Shown: positions 1-6,710, counted from the stretch's first letter. The stretch: DNA of 8,238 nucleotides from Balneolales bacterium (GCA_007127695.1 SKYW01000026.1:1-8238); one strand, 5' to 3'. A program made the numbers and translations. The notes: a model not told the origin generated them from the letters alone.

Positions 1-649
1 CGGCCAGCTCCCCGTCATTGTGGGCGTGGATGCCGATCACGCGTCCGGGAAGGCGCGCGATCACGGTCCGCACGATCTCGGCCACGTCCTGGGGAAGCGT
101 ACCCCCGTTGGTGTCGCACAGGACCAGTGCCGAAGCACCAGCCTGTGCGGCATGTTCCAGGGTCCGCAGCGCGTATTCCGGATTGTCCTTGTATCCGTCA
201 AAGAAGTGCTCTGCATCGTAGATCACCTCCTTGTCATGCGCTGCCATGTAGGCAACAGATTGCCGGATCAGATCCAGGTTGTCGCGATCGGTAATACCCA
301 GTGCCTGATGCACATGGAACAGCCAGGTTTTGCCGAAAATGGAGACCGCGGGGGTCCCGGCATCGACAAGCGCCTGGATGTTGGGATCGGTTTCAGGGGT
401 GTTGCCGTACCGCATGGTACTTCCGAACGCCACCAGACGGGCATGTACGAAGCGGTGCGACCGGGCCCGCTCGAAGAACGCCATGTCCTTCGGGTTGGAT
501 CCGGGCCATCCGCCCTCGATATAGTCAATGCCGGTCTGGTCCAGACGTTTGGCAATCCGCATCTTGTCATCCGATGACAGGGAGATGCCTTCGCCCTGGG
601 TTCCGTCCCGCAATGTGGTATCAAACAGGTCTATCGATCGTTTGTCCAT
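1..649 (-). CDS. cimA: (R)-citramalate synthase, N-terminal 216 residues (runs off the window)
   Basis: This open frame continues past the left edge, so only the N-terminal 216 residues are visible. The enzyme condenses pyruvate with acetyl-CoA to (R)-citramalate. That product is converted by the LeuCD and LeuB enzymes to 2-ketobutyrate, the isoleucine precursor. It belongs to the LeuA-like (HMGL-like) TIM-barrel family. Visible signatures are DTTLRDGTQGEG at residues 10-21 (catalytic R14, metal ligand D15), IEGGWPGSNPKD at 44-55, DAEHFFDGYK at 145-154, CDTNGGTLP at 178-186 and the metal-binding HAHND at 208-212. The GGWPGSNPKD and EHFFDGYK blocks are typical of citramalate synthase and not of ordinary 2-isopropylmalate synthase; this rests on memory of the family. 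The ATG lies 7 nt after the ilvC stop, with no clear ribosome binding site, so translation is probably coupled to ilvC. It is the last visible gene of the ilvBNC transcript. Homocitrate or isopropylmalate synthase are less likely alternatives. Confidence 0.93.
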   Translation of the reverse strand, partial: MDKRSIDLFDTTLRDGTQGEGISLSSDDKMRIAKRLDQTGIDYIEGGWPGSNPKDMAFFERARSHRFVHARLVAFGSTMRYGNTPETDPNIQALVDAGTPAVSIFGKTWLFHVHQALGITDRDNLDLIRQSVAYMAAHDKEVIYDAEHFFDGYKDNPEYALRTLEHAAQAGASALVLCDTNGGTLPQDVAEIVRTVIARLPGRVIGIHAHNDGELA

Positions 650-656
650 GAATCTG

Positions 657-1649
657 TCAGTCTTTTTTTATCCAGCTCATCATGTTGCGCAGTTCACCAC
701 CGATCTGTTCAATGGGGAGGCGGCTGTGTTTCCGCCTCAAGGCTTCGTGGGAAGCCCGTCCTGCCTTGTTTTCCAGAATCCATTCCCGGGCAAAATTCCC
801 GTTTTGGATGTTTTCCAGAATCTCTTCCATGCGCTTGCGGGTGTCGGCATTGATGACCTTGGGTCCCGATGTCATCCCGCCGTACTCCGCCGTGTCGCTT
901 ACCGAATGGTACATGCCCGCGATGCCGCCCTCGTACATCAGGTCTACGATCAGCTTCATCTCGTGCAGGCATTCGAAATAGGCGATCTCAGGTCTGTATC
1001 CGGCCTTTACAAGTACTTCAAAACCGGTGTTGATCAGTTCCGTGACCCCGCCGCACAAAACGGCCTGCTCGCCGAACAGGTCCGACTCGGTCTCTTCTTC
1101 AAAAGTGGTTTCGATCACTCCGGCGCGGGTTCCGCCGACTCCCATGGCATAGGCCAGGGCCACATCGCGCAGGTTGTCATCGGGATCCTGGTGGATGGCG
1201 AACAGGCAGGGCACGCCGGCGCCCTGGGTATAGACGCGCCGGACCAGGTGTCCGGGCCCTTTCGGGGCAACCATGAACACGCCGATGTTCTCCGGCGGTA
1301 CGATCTGGTTGAAATGGATGTTGAACCCGTGTGCAAAAGCCAGGGCATTGCCCGGCTGGAGGTTCGGACGTATATCCTTCTCGTAGACATCCTTCTGCTT
1401 CTCATCCGGCAGGAGCACCATCACGATATCGGCTTTTTTGACCGCTTCGGCGGTATCATGTACGGCAAGGCCGTCTTTTTGTGCCACTTCCCGCGAACGG
1501 CTGTCGCTGCGGAGACCGACAATGACCGACACCCCGCTCTCGTGAAGGTTCAGCGCATGGGCGTGTCCCTGGCTGCCGTAGCCCAGGACGGCCACGGTCT
1601 TGCCCTTCAGGACGGTGAGGTCGGCATCGTTGTCGTAATATAATTTCAT
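657..1649 (-). CDS. ilvC: Ketol-acid reductoisomerase, class I
   Basis: This enzyme isomerises and reduces acetolactate or acetohydroxybutyrate to the dihydroxy acid, using Mg2+ and NADPH. It is the second shared step of valine/leucine and isoleucine synthesis, in the cytoplasm. At 330 residues it has the short class I length. The Rossmann motif GYGSQG lies at 23-28. The following loop, GLRSDSRS (45-52), keeps R47, S50 and S52, which fits a preference for NADPH over NADH. Expected catalytic and metal residues are all present: H107, D190, E194, E226, E230 and S251. The C-terminal knotted helical domain (about 181-325) is complete. The chosen ATG gives MKLYYDND, the usual family N terminus. It lies 63 nt after ilvN, and a 12-bp motif also found in the ilvB-ilvN gap sits 12 nt before the start. 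No Shine-Dalgarno sequence is visible. Nothing is missing or unusual in the protein. Confidence 0.98.
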   Translation of the reverse strand: MKLYYDNDADLTVLKGKTVAVLGYGSQGHAHALNLHESGVSVIVGLRSDSRSREVAQKDGLAVHDTAEAVKKADIVMVLLPDEKQKDVYEKDIRPNLQPGNALAFAHGFNIHFNQIVPPENIGVFMVAPKGPGHLVRRVYTQGAGVPCLFAIHQDPDDNLRDVALAYAMGVGGTRAGVIETTFEEETESDLFGEQAVLCGGVTELINTGFEVLVKAGYRPEIAYFECLHEMKLIVDLMYEGGIAGMYHSVSDTAEYGGMTSGPKVINADTRKRMEEILENIQNGNFAREWILENKAGRASHEALRRKHSRLPIEQIGGELRNMMSWIKKD

Positions 1650-1661
1650 CTGTTTGTCGCT

Positions 1662-1673
1662 TTTGGTAGGGTG
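1662..1673 (-). repeat. 12-bp intercistronic motif, copy in the ilvN-ilvC gap
   Basis: The minus-strand sequence CACCCTACCAAA occurs here, 12 nt before the ilvC start, and again at 2292-2303 in the gap between ilvB and ilvN. The identity covers 12 bases. Its role is unknown: it could be a translation-related or RNA-processing site, or chance. Confidence 0.4.
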
Positions 1674-1712
1674 TTATTATTTGGAGTGAATTGGGTTTGG
1701 GTTGCGTTTTCC

Positions 1713-2225
1713 TCAGTCCCTGGGTTGATATTCGCGTTTCATGGCGACCGTGCCGGTGCGCGCCACCTGCCGGATCCCGAACGGCTCGAACATGCCGATG
1801 GCCGCATCCACCTTGTCCTTTCGCCCGGTGATCTCGATGGTCAGGCTTTCGGGGCTAATGTCGATGACCTTGGCACGGAATACGTTGGCCACCTGGATGA
1901 TCTCGGTCTGTTTCTCCTTGGTGGACTCGACCTTGATCAGGGCCAGCTCGCGCTCCACGTGGGGCAGGAACGTGAGGTCCTCGACGCTGACCACATCCAC
2001 CAGTTTATCCAGCTGAAGTATGATCTGGTCGATGATGCGCTCGTCGCCATGTGTGGTGATGGTGCAGCTGGCCATGGTTGTTTCTTCGGCCTCGCCGATG
2101 CTGATGCTGTCAATGTTGAATCCGCGCCCGGTGAACAGGCCGGCGATGCGGGCCAAGGCGTTGAAGTTGTGATTGACCTTCATCGAAATGGTGTGCTTCC
2201 GTTCTTTTTTTGCAGCTGCTGTCAT
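1713..2225 (-). CDS. ilvN: Acetolactate synthase, small (regulatory) subunit
   Basis: This is the regulatory partner of IlvB. It activates the large subunit and normally carries valine feedback inhibition. The length of 170 residues matches the family (about 160-175). The N-terminal ACT domain (about 11-85) contains ALARIAGLFTGRGFNIDS. A C-terminal ALS_ss_C domain follows, starting around VERELALIKV and extending towards the C terminus. Aligned by eye with E. coli IlvH, the valine-site positions N11 and G14 appear to be His and Asn here, while N29 is kept. Substitutions at these E. coli positions are known to relieve valine inhibition, so feedback may differ. The ATG at 2225 gives a short charged lead before HTISMKV; an in-frame ATG 14 codons later is too close to the ACT domain. 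The gene lies 115 nt after ilvB and 63 nt before ilvC, with no clear ribosome binding site. Confidence 0.96.
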   Translation of the reverse strand: MTAAAKKERKHTISMKVNHNFNALARIAGLFTGRGFNIDSISIGEAEETTMASCTITTHGDERIIDQIILQLDKLVDVVSVEDLTFLPHVERELALIKVESTKEKQTEIIQVANVFRAKVIDISPESLTIEITGRKDKVDAAIGMFEPFGIRQVARTGTVAMKREYQPRD

Positions 2226-2291
2226 CGTTTGGATTTTGCTGTTGTTCGGGTGAGGGGATGTTGGTTGCGGGATTCGGGTATGTGTCTGCTG

Positions 2292-2303
2292 TTTGGTAGG
2301 GTG
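2292..2303 (-). repeat. 12-bp intercistronic motif, copy in the ilvB-ilvN gap
   Basis: This is the second copy of CACCCTACCAAA on the minus strand. Here it sits 66 nt before the ilvN start, within the 115-nt gap that follows ilvB. The rest of that gap holds no convincing promoter, terminator or gene. Confidence 0.4.
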
Positions 2304-2340
2304 GTGGATGCGTTCCGTTTCGCAGCGGGTTCCGGATTGA

Positions 2341-4152
2341 CTACTTCGCGGGCTTCACCGGGATCGGCGAATCGATCAGCTCGTCGACGGCAGCGCCCGG
2401 CGGGATCATCGGGTAGACGCACTCTTCCTTGCTGACGCGGATGTCCATGAGCACCGGACGGTCCTTGATGGCATGCGCTTGCTCAAGCACATCGCGGAGT
2501 TCATCCACGGTGTCGGCCCGGAGTCCGACCGCACCATAGGCCTCGGCCATTTTCACGAAATCAGGGTTGCTTTCCTCCAGGAAGGAGTGCGAATAGCGGC
2601 CGCCGTAGAACATTTCCTGCCATTGGCGCACCATGCCCAGATAGCCGTTGTTCATGATCGCGATCTTGACCGGGATGTTGTAGGCCACGGCGGTGGTCAG
2701 CTCCATGGAGGTCATCTGAAAACCGCCGTCGCCGGCGATGCACCAGACCTCGCGATCGGGATGGGCTACGGCGGCGCCTATGGCTGCCGGGAAACCGAAG
2801 CCCATGGTGCCCAGTCCGCCGGAAGAGATCCACGACTTGGGATGGTTGTACTGGTAGTACTGTGCGGCCCACATCTGATGCTGTCCCACATCGGTGGAGA
2901 TGATCGCCTCGCCTTTGGTGACGCGGGATATCTCCTGGATCATGAGCTGGGGGGCGATCTCGTTGTCGCGGGATTCGTAGCGCAGCGGGTGCTCGCGGCG
3001 CCACTGGTCGATGGTCCCGAGCCAGTCGGCCGTATCCACCGGTCCAACCTGTTTGCTGAGTTCGGTGAGCACTTCCTTGACATGACCGACCAGAGGCACC
3101 TCCACGGTCACGTTCTTGTTGATGCAGGAGGGGTCGATGTCGATGTGGATCTTGCGGGAATGGGGGGAGAAGCCGTTGACACGGCCTGTTACGCGGTCGT
3201 CGAACCGTGCGCCGACAGCAATCAGCACATCGCATTTCTGGATGGCCATGTTGGCGTACCAGGTGCCGTGCATTCCGAGCATTCCGACCGAGAGCGGGTC
3301 GCTTTCGGGAAAGGCGCCCAGTCCCATGAGGGTGGTGGTGACCGGGATGCGGCATTTCCGCGCGATTTCTATGACTTCCTTGCAGGCATCGCCCATTACG
3401 GCGCCGCCGCCGACGTAGAGCAAGGGTTTGTTGGATACGTTGATCAGCTCGGCAGCCTTGCGGATCTGCTCCGGATTGCCTTTTGTCTGCGGCTGATATC
3501 CCCTCATGGATACCTGGGGCGTGCGTTTTTCATATTCGGCCTTGGCAAAGAGCATGTCCTTGGGCAGGTCGATGAGCACCGGTCCGGGCCGGCCCGATGT
3601 GGCGATATAGAACGCATCGCGGATGGCATCGGCCAGATCCTCGACCCTGGTGACCAGAAAACTGTGTTTGGTGACCGGCCGGGTCATGCCGATGATGTCG
3701 GCTTCCTGGAAGGCGTCGTTGCCGATGAGGGTAGATGGCACCTGTCCGGTGAGTACGACCATGGGGATGGAGTCCATCATGGCCGTGGTGATGCCGGTGA
3801 CGGTGTTGGTGGCGCCGGGTCCGGATGTGGCCAGGATGACACCGGGCTTGCCGGTGGCGCGAGCATAGCCGTCGGCCATGTGCGTGCCGCCCTGTTCATG
3901 CCGCACCAGGATGTGACGCAGCTGAGGCGTCTTGAAAAGCGTGTCGTAGACTCCAAGAACCACTCCGCCGGGATAGCCGAAGATGGTGTCGACCCCCTGG
4001 TCAAGGAGACTCTGGATCAGGATCTCGCCGCCGTTAAGCTCTTTCTTCACCGTGACACCGTTGTCATGCGTTGCCGTGACAGCCGTGCCGTTTGTGGCGG
4101 GCATCTGTGTGACTGTTTTTGTTGCAGTCGGGGATGTATCGGAGTGTTTCAT
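2341..4152 (-). CDS. ilvB: Acetolactate synthase, large (catalytic) subunit
   Basis: This ThDP-dependent enzyme makes 2-acetolactate from two pyruvates, or 2-aceto-2-hydroxybutyrate from pyruvate and 2-ketobutyrate. It is the committed step of branched-chain amino acid synthesis. Of 603 residues, about 40 form a Thr/Ala-rich, low-complexity N-terminal extension; the conserved core starts at [10 protein letters not shown] (41-50). The N-terminal ThDP domain carries the catalytic Glu E86 in RHEQGG. The central FAD/TPP domain has GARFDDR at 314-320. The C-terminal ThDP motif runs from GDG (474-476) to NN (501-502). W511 and R509 in MVRQWQ match residues linked to 2-ketobutyrate preference and substrate binding in this family. 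The start at 4152 is in a CACAG-ATG-AAA context with no Shine-Dalgarno sequence. ATG codon 17 is an alternative that would remove part of the extension. It is the first structural gene after the attenuator-like leader. Confidence 0.97.
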   Translation of the reverse strand: MKHSDTSPTATKTVTQMPATNGTAVTATHDNGVTVKKELNGGEILIQSLLDQGVDTIFGYPGGVVLGVYDTLFKTPQLRHILVRHEQGGTHMADGYARATGKPGVILATSGPGATNTVTGITTAMMDSIPMVVLTGQVPSTLIGNDAFQEADIIGMTRPVTKHSFLVTRVEDLADAIRDAFYIATSGRPGPVLIDLPKDMLFAKAEYEKRTPQVSMRGYQPQTKGNPEQIRKAAELINVSNKPLLYVGGGAVMGDACKEVIEIARKCRIPVTTTLMGLGAFPESDPLSVGMLGMHGTWYANMAIQKCDVLIAVGARFDDRVTGRVNGFSPHSRKIHIDIDPSCINKNVTVEVPLVGHVKEVLTELSKQVGPVDTADWLGTIDQWRREHPLRYESRDNEIAPQLMIQEISRVTKGEAIISTDVGQHQMWAAQYYQYNHPKSWISSGGLGTMGFGFPAAIGAAVAHPDREVWCIAGDGGFQMTSMELTTAVAYNIPVKIAIMNNGYLGMVRQWQEMFYGGRYSHSFLEESNPDFVKMAEAYGAVGLRADTVDELRDVLEQAHAIKDRPVLMDIRVSKEECVYPMIPPGAAVDELIDSPIPVKPAK

Positions 4153-4199
4153 CTGTGTGATTCCGTTTTTTGGGGCAGGTCAGATGGAATATCCATACG

Positions 4200-4231
4200 A
4201 AAAACAGACACATGCCCTGAGCATTTGCGTG
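4200..4231 (-). terminator. Weak terminator-like hairpin in the ilvB leader
   Basis: On the minus strand the arm 4231-4221 can pair with 4215-4205 around a 5-nt loop. The stem has four perfect inner pairs (ATGC with GCAT), then pairs broken by one A-G and one C-C mismatch. Five T residues follow at once (4204-4200). It lies 47 nt upstream of the ilvB start and downstream of the leader peptide, where an attenuator would be expected. The stem is imperfect, so termination efficiency is uncertain. The plus strand also ends in a T run, so it could act in both directions. Confidence 0.4.
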
Positions 4232-4257
4232 CGGTTTTTATGGTACGGATGATTCAT

Positions 4258-4369
4258 GGTAAATGACGGTTTGGGATTTTGGTGTACAGTACGGTTTCCC
4301 AGAGGTCATTACCTTGTTTCCGGATTCAGCGATGTATTCTAACTAGACAGGATGTGGGATGACCTCTGG
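4258..4369 (-). promoter_or_regulatory. Leader RNA with two mutually exclusive stems (candidate attenuator/antiterminator)
   Basis: Three segments of the minus-strand transcript can pair in two exclusive ways. Segment A (4369-4359, CCAGAGGTCAT) is perfectly complementary over 11 bp to 4309-4299, which lies within segment B. Segment B (4313-4297) can instead pair with segment C (4276-4258): nine pairs with one bulged base, an internal loop, then five more pairs (TGGGA with TCCCA). Segment A starts 7 nt after the leader peptide's stop codon, so a ribosome at that stop would cover A and free B to pair with C. A 10-bp direct repeat, GCGATGTATT on the plus strand (4329-4338 and 4369-4378), lies in the same stretch. 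No T run directly follows either stem; the terminator-like hairpin is further on. The pairing is seen in the sequence; the switching role is inferred. Confidence 0.55.
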
Positions 4370-4376
4370 CGATGTA

Positions 4377-4559
4377 TTATAGAATGCCAATTAGTAGGTC
4401 AATAATTAGAATAATAATGCCACTGACAAGAGAGGTTCTGAGTACGGAGGAGAGGAAGCCGGAAGTTATTCCCGCTGTGATGGAGGACGCAACAGTTGCA
4501 GCCGTGGGCACCGGCCCCGGGAGGAAAAGTACTTCTGCAAATGGTTGATTTCGTTTCAT
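4377..4559 (-). CDS. Candidate Ile/Leu-rich leader peptide of the ilvBNC-cimA operon
   Basis: This 60-residue reading frame sits between the operon promoter and ilvB. It ends in IIILIIDLLIGIL: 11 of the last 13 residues are Ile or Leu. All seven Ile codons in that run are ATT and all four Leu codons are CTA, unlike the CTG/CTC and ATC codons that dominate neighbouring genes. Overall 23 of 60 residues are Ile, Leu or Val. Runs of control codons just before a stop and a foldable RNA are the hallmark of attenuator leader peptides, and rare CTA codons are also used in the E. coli leu leader. ATG 4559 is chosen because the upstream TTG at 4601 overlaps the promoter's -7 box. A 10-codon frame (ATG 4592) ends in a TGATG overlap with this start. 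The peptide is longer than typical enteric leaders (about 30 residues). With its hydrophobic tail, a small membrane protein is the main alternative. Confidence 0.62.
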   Translation of the reverse strand: MKRNQPFAEVLFLPGPVPTAATVASSITAGITSGFLSSVLRTSLVSGIIILIIDLLIGIL

Positions 4560-4598
4560 CACTGAGTGTACCAGATACTTGCGTTGTGCATTACGTAA

Positions 4599-4628
4599 CA
4601 AAGCTAATGATTTTATTCCTTATGTCAA
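4599..4628 (-). promoter_or_regulatory. Bacteroidota-type promoter of the ilvBNC-cimA operon
   Basis: On the minus strand, TTG (4628-4626, within TTGACA) is followed by exactly 19 nt and then TAGCTTTG (4606-4599). This fits the Bacteroidota housekeeping consensus of TTTG or TTG, about 19 nt, then TAnnTTTG. Transcription would start near 4592-4595, giving a leader of about 440 nt before ilvB and about 35 nt before the leader peptide ATG. The TTGACA would also serve as a classical -35 box. Confidence 0.65.
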
Positions 4629-4693
4629 CAGGCAGACCGGAAAAAAAATAAAAAAAATCGAAAGGGGTGGTTTTTTCTGTTTAAATAGTGAGT

Positions 4694-4727
4694 CTGTATT
4701 TCCTTTTTTACTAAAAAAATAATACAG
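4694..4727. repeat. 34-bp AT-rich inverted repeat
   Basis: The outer arms CTGTATT (4694-4700) and AATACAG (4721-4727) are perfectly complementary. So are the inner arms TTTTTTA (4704-4710) and TAAAAAA (4712-4718), around a single central base at 4711. Only a 3-by-2 internal loop separates the two 7-bp blocks. It lies about 66 bp upstream of the operon's -33 box and about 306 bp upstream of ilvD. It could be an operator, a cruciform-forming or bendable site, or a terminator-like element; the sequence does not say which. Confidence 0.6.
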
Positions 4728-4827
4728 AAAGACAGAAATATCATAAATAACAGTAGCTTTGGAAGCGCTTTTTGTATAAAATCTGCTGTAATTTCATAAA
4801 ATTATCATAGTCACGTAAATGACAGTA

Positions 4828-4852
4828 CCTGATTGCGATCAGGGGTCGATCA
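4828..4852. promoter_or_regulatory. Candidate operator: dyad with a repeated half-site
   Basis: CCTGAT (4828-4833) and ATCAGG (4838-4843) form a perfect 6-bp dyad around TGCG. The half-site CGATCA at 4836-4841 recurs at 4847-4852, exactly 11 bp later and so on the same helix face. Together they give one inverted and one direct copy of a similar half-site, a common operator design. It lies about 180 bp upstream of ilvD. The binding protein is unknown. Confidence 0.35.
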
Positions 4853-4942
4853 TGTCAATTATCTGTAATTCATCAAAAATTCGTCTGGTCACTGTGAAGT
4901 TTGTCTTGTGAAAAAGTCGTGAATGTGGTAGCATGGCAAGGA

Positions 4943-5000
4943 GCGGCCGGAAATATCATTGGAGCCGGTAGCAGCCGTGCAATCGGAAACCGGCGGCCGC
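4943..5000 (+). promoter_or_regulatory. GC-rich nested hairpin in the ilvD leader
   Basis: The outer stem pairs GCGGCC (4943-4948) with GGCCGC (4995-5000). Directly inside it, GCCGGT (4964-4969) pairs with ACCGGC (4989-4994). The right-hand arms are contiguous and the left-hand arms are separated by 15 nt. It ends 33 nt before the ilvD ATG and stands out against the AT-rich region before it. It may be a leader RNA structure affecting ilvD expression; no T run follows closely and no Ile/Leu/Val-rich leader peptide is evident in front of it. Confidence 0.4.
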
Positions 5001-5033
5001 AGGGAACAGGAACTGTAATAATCGAAACTTTTT

Positions 5034-6710
5034 ATGTCATTGAACAAATACAGCAGGCGCCTTACCCAGGTGCGTTCACAGGTCGGCTCACAGGCCATGC
5101 TTTATGCAACGGGACTGAAACAGGAGGATTTTGACAAGCCCCAGATCGGCATTGCCAGCATGGGGTGGGATGGTAACCCGTGCAACATGCATCTGAACGA
5201 ATTGGCGGCGCTGGTCAGGGACGGCGTGCAGAAAGAGTCCATGATCGGATTTGTTTTCCATACCATTGGCGTGAGTGACGGTATTTCGATGGGAACGACC
5301 GGTATGAAATACTCGCTGCAGTCCCGCGACATCATCGCCGATTCCATCGAGACGGTGGTGGCCGCCCAGTGGTACGACGGGGTGATCGCTCTGCCGGGAT
5401 GCGACAAGAACATGCCCGGTTCGGTCATCGCCATGGCACGGCTCAACCGGCCGTCCATCATGGTTTACGGCGGCACCATACGTCCGGGCAGCCTGTCCAA
5501 CCAGAAACTGGATGTGGTATCGGCGTTTGAGGCATGGGGACAGTATGTGACCAGGCAGATCGACGAAGAGGGGCTGGATGACGTGCTGAAGAATGCCTGT
5601 CCGGGCGCCGGCGCCTGCGGGGGCATGTACACGGCCAACACCATGGCCTCGGCCATTGAGACGATCGGACTCAGCCTGCCCTACAGCTCGTCGATTCCCG
5701 CCACGTCCGACGACAAGCGCGAGGAGTGCCTGCGTGCCGGGGCTGCCATGAAGCTGCTCCTGGAGCGGGACATCACGCCGGACAAGATCCTCACGCGCAA
5801 GTCGTTCGAGAACGCGATCACCGTGGTAATTGCCCTGGGCGGATCCACCAACGCCGTCCTGCATCTGCTGGCCATGGCGCACGCGGCCGGCGTGGCGCTG
5901 ACCATCGACGATTTCCAGCGCATTTCCGGCAAGACGCCGTTCCTGGCCGATCTGAAACCCAGCGGAAAGTACGTCATGGAGGATCTGTACGACGTCGGCG
6001 GGGTGCCGGCCGTGCAGAAAATGCTGCTCCGGGAAGGGTTCTTGCATGGTGACTGCCTCACGGTCACCGGCAAGACGCTTGAAGAGAATCTGGAGGAGCT
6101 GCCCGGGTTAAAGGAAGGGCAGGACATTATCGCACCGCTCTCCGATCCCATCAAGAAGACCGGACACCTATCCATATTATACGGCAACCTGGCGGAGGAG
6201 GGATCCGTGGCCAAGATCACCGGAAAGGAGGGGACCCGCTTCCAGGGCAGCGCACGCGTGTTTGATTCCGAGGAGGATTGCCTGAAAGGCATCAACGAAG
6301 GGAAAGTGCAGGGCGGGGACGTGGTGATCATCCGTTATGAAGGTCCCAAAGGCGGACCCGGAATGCGGGAAATGCTTTCGGTCACCTCGGCCATCATGGG
6401 AGCCGGGCTCGGCAAGCAAGTGGCGCTGATCACGGATGGACGATTTTCCGGCGGTACGCATGGGTTCGTGGTCGGACACATCACACCTGAAGCGCAGGAA
6501 GGCGGGGTGATCGCCCTGGTCCGCGACGGCGACACGGTTACGATCGATGCCGAATCCAACCGGCTGGATGTGGACGTGAGTGAGGATGAGATCGCGAGCA
6601 GGCGCAAGGAGTGGAAGGGGCCGCCGTACAAGGCGACCAAGGGCACGTTGCTGAAATATCTGCGCAGTGTCTCGTCAGCATCCACCGGATGTGTGACGGA
6701 CGGGTTTTAG
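5034..6710 (+). CDS. ilvD: Dihydroxy-acid dehydratase
   Basis: This Fe-S enzyme dehydrates 2,3-dihydroxy-isovalerate and 2,3-dihydroxy-3-methylvalerate to the 2-keto acids, the step after IlvC. It has 558 residues, the shorter form of the family (E. coli IlvD is 616), and is complete. The three cluster cysteines are C50 (GNPCN), C123 (PGCDKN) and C195 (GACGGMY). D82 and D124 are expected Mg2+ ligands, K125 is the lysine expected to be carbamylated, and S472 in GRFSGGTHG is the expected catalytic base. All the cysteines are kept, but the sequence alone does not decide between a 2Fe-2S and a 4Fe-4S cluster. The ATG at 5034 gives [12 protein letters not shown], which agrees with related N termini, and follows an A/T-rich stretch with no Shine-Dalgarno sequence. 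It is divergent from ilvBNC across 880 nt, so it has its own promoter. Its stop overlaps the stop of the convergent next gene. Confidence 0.98.
   Translation: MSLNKYSRRLTQVRSQVGSQAMLYATGLKQEDFDKPQIGIASMGWDGNPCNMHLNELAALVRDGVQKESMIGFVFHTIGVSDGISMGTTGMKYSLQSRDIIADSIETVVAAQWYDGVIALPGCDKNMPGSVIAMARLNRPSIMVYGGTIRPGSLSNQKLDVVSAFEAWGQYVTRQIDEEGLDDVLKNACPGAGACGGMYTANTMASAIETIGLSLPYSSSIPATSDDKREECLRAGAAMKLLLERDITPDKILTRKSFENAITVVIALGGSTNAVLHLLAMAHAAGVALTIDDFQRISGKTPFLADLKPSGKYVMEDLYDVGGVPAVQKMLLREGFLHGDCLTVTGKTLEENLEELPGLKEGQDIIAPLSDPIKKTGHLSILYGNLAEEGSVAKITGKEGTRFQGSARVFDSEEDCLKGINEGKVQGGDVVIIRYEGPKGGPGMREMLSVTSAIMGAGLGKQVALITDGRFSGGTHGFVVGHITPEAQEGGVIALVRDGDTVTIDAESNRLDVDVSEDEIASRRKEWKGPPYKATKGTLLKYLRSVSSASTGCVTDGF

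Larger units (their letters stand above)
4629..5033. other. AT-rich divergent intergenic region between the ilvB leader and ilvD
   Basis: I see no convincing gene here. Most of it (to about 4915) is far more AT-rich than the flanking genes, with A tracts at 4641-4657 and several short direct and inverted repeats. One direct repeat, ACAGAAA, occurs twice at 4724-4738. The main dyads are listed separately. The ilvD promoter must lie here, but I found no strong match on the plus strand. TAGCTTTG occurs at 4754-4761 without an upstream TTG at the right distance, and a weak candidate is TTG (4906-4908), 20 nt, TAGCATGG (4929-4936). Confidence 0.6.

Noticed and set aside
20..577. 185-codon plus-strand frame and a 118-codon minus-strand frame (268-624) at the left edge
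   Set aside because: Both are shadows of the partial cimA, which reads through the edge in another minus-strand frame with clear family motifs.
528..1643. 371-codon open frame on the plus strand, opposite ilvC
   Set aside because: It is antisense to ilvC, whose protein is complete with all catalytic residues. No family features are visible in the antisense translation.
2222..2422. 66-codon minus-strand frame spanning the end of ilvB and the gap to ilvN
   Set aside because: It overlaps the conserved ilvB C terminus in another frame and has no protein-like features.
2473..4266. 597-codon open frame on the plus strand, opposite ilvB
   Set aside because: It is the antisense frame of a well-identified ilvB, long only because of GC-rich codons. 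Its protein has no recognisable domain and is rich in Gly, His and Asp, as expected of a shadow frame.
4763..4770. AAGCGCTT palindrome in the intergenic region
   Set aside because: It is only 8 bp and such sites are common by chance; no second copy nearby supports an operator.
4933..4971. 12-codon frame upstream of ilvD (ATG at 4933)
   Set aside because: It is short, Arg/Ser-rich and lacks branched-chain residues; probably chance.
4901..5134. 77-codon plus-strand frame overlapping the ilvD start, considered as an ilvD leader peptide
   Set aside because: It starts at TTG, overlaps ilvD by about 100 bases and has no run of Ile, Leu or Val codons before a stop, so it does not look like an attenuator peptide.
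5088..6047. 319-codon open frame on the minus strand, opposite ilvD
   Set aside because: It is antisense to a complete ilvD, His/Gly/Arg-rich, with no domain or start signal.
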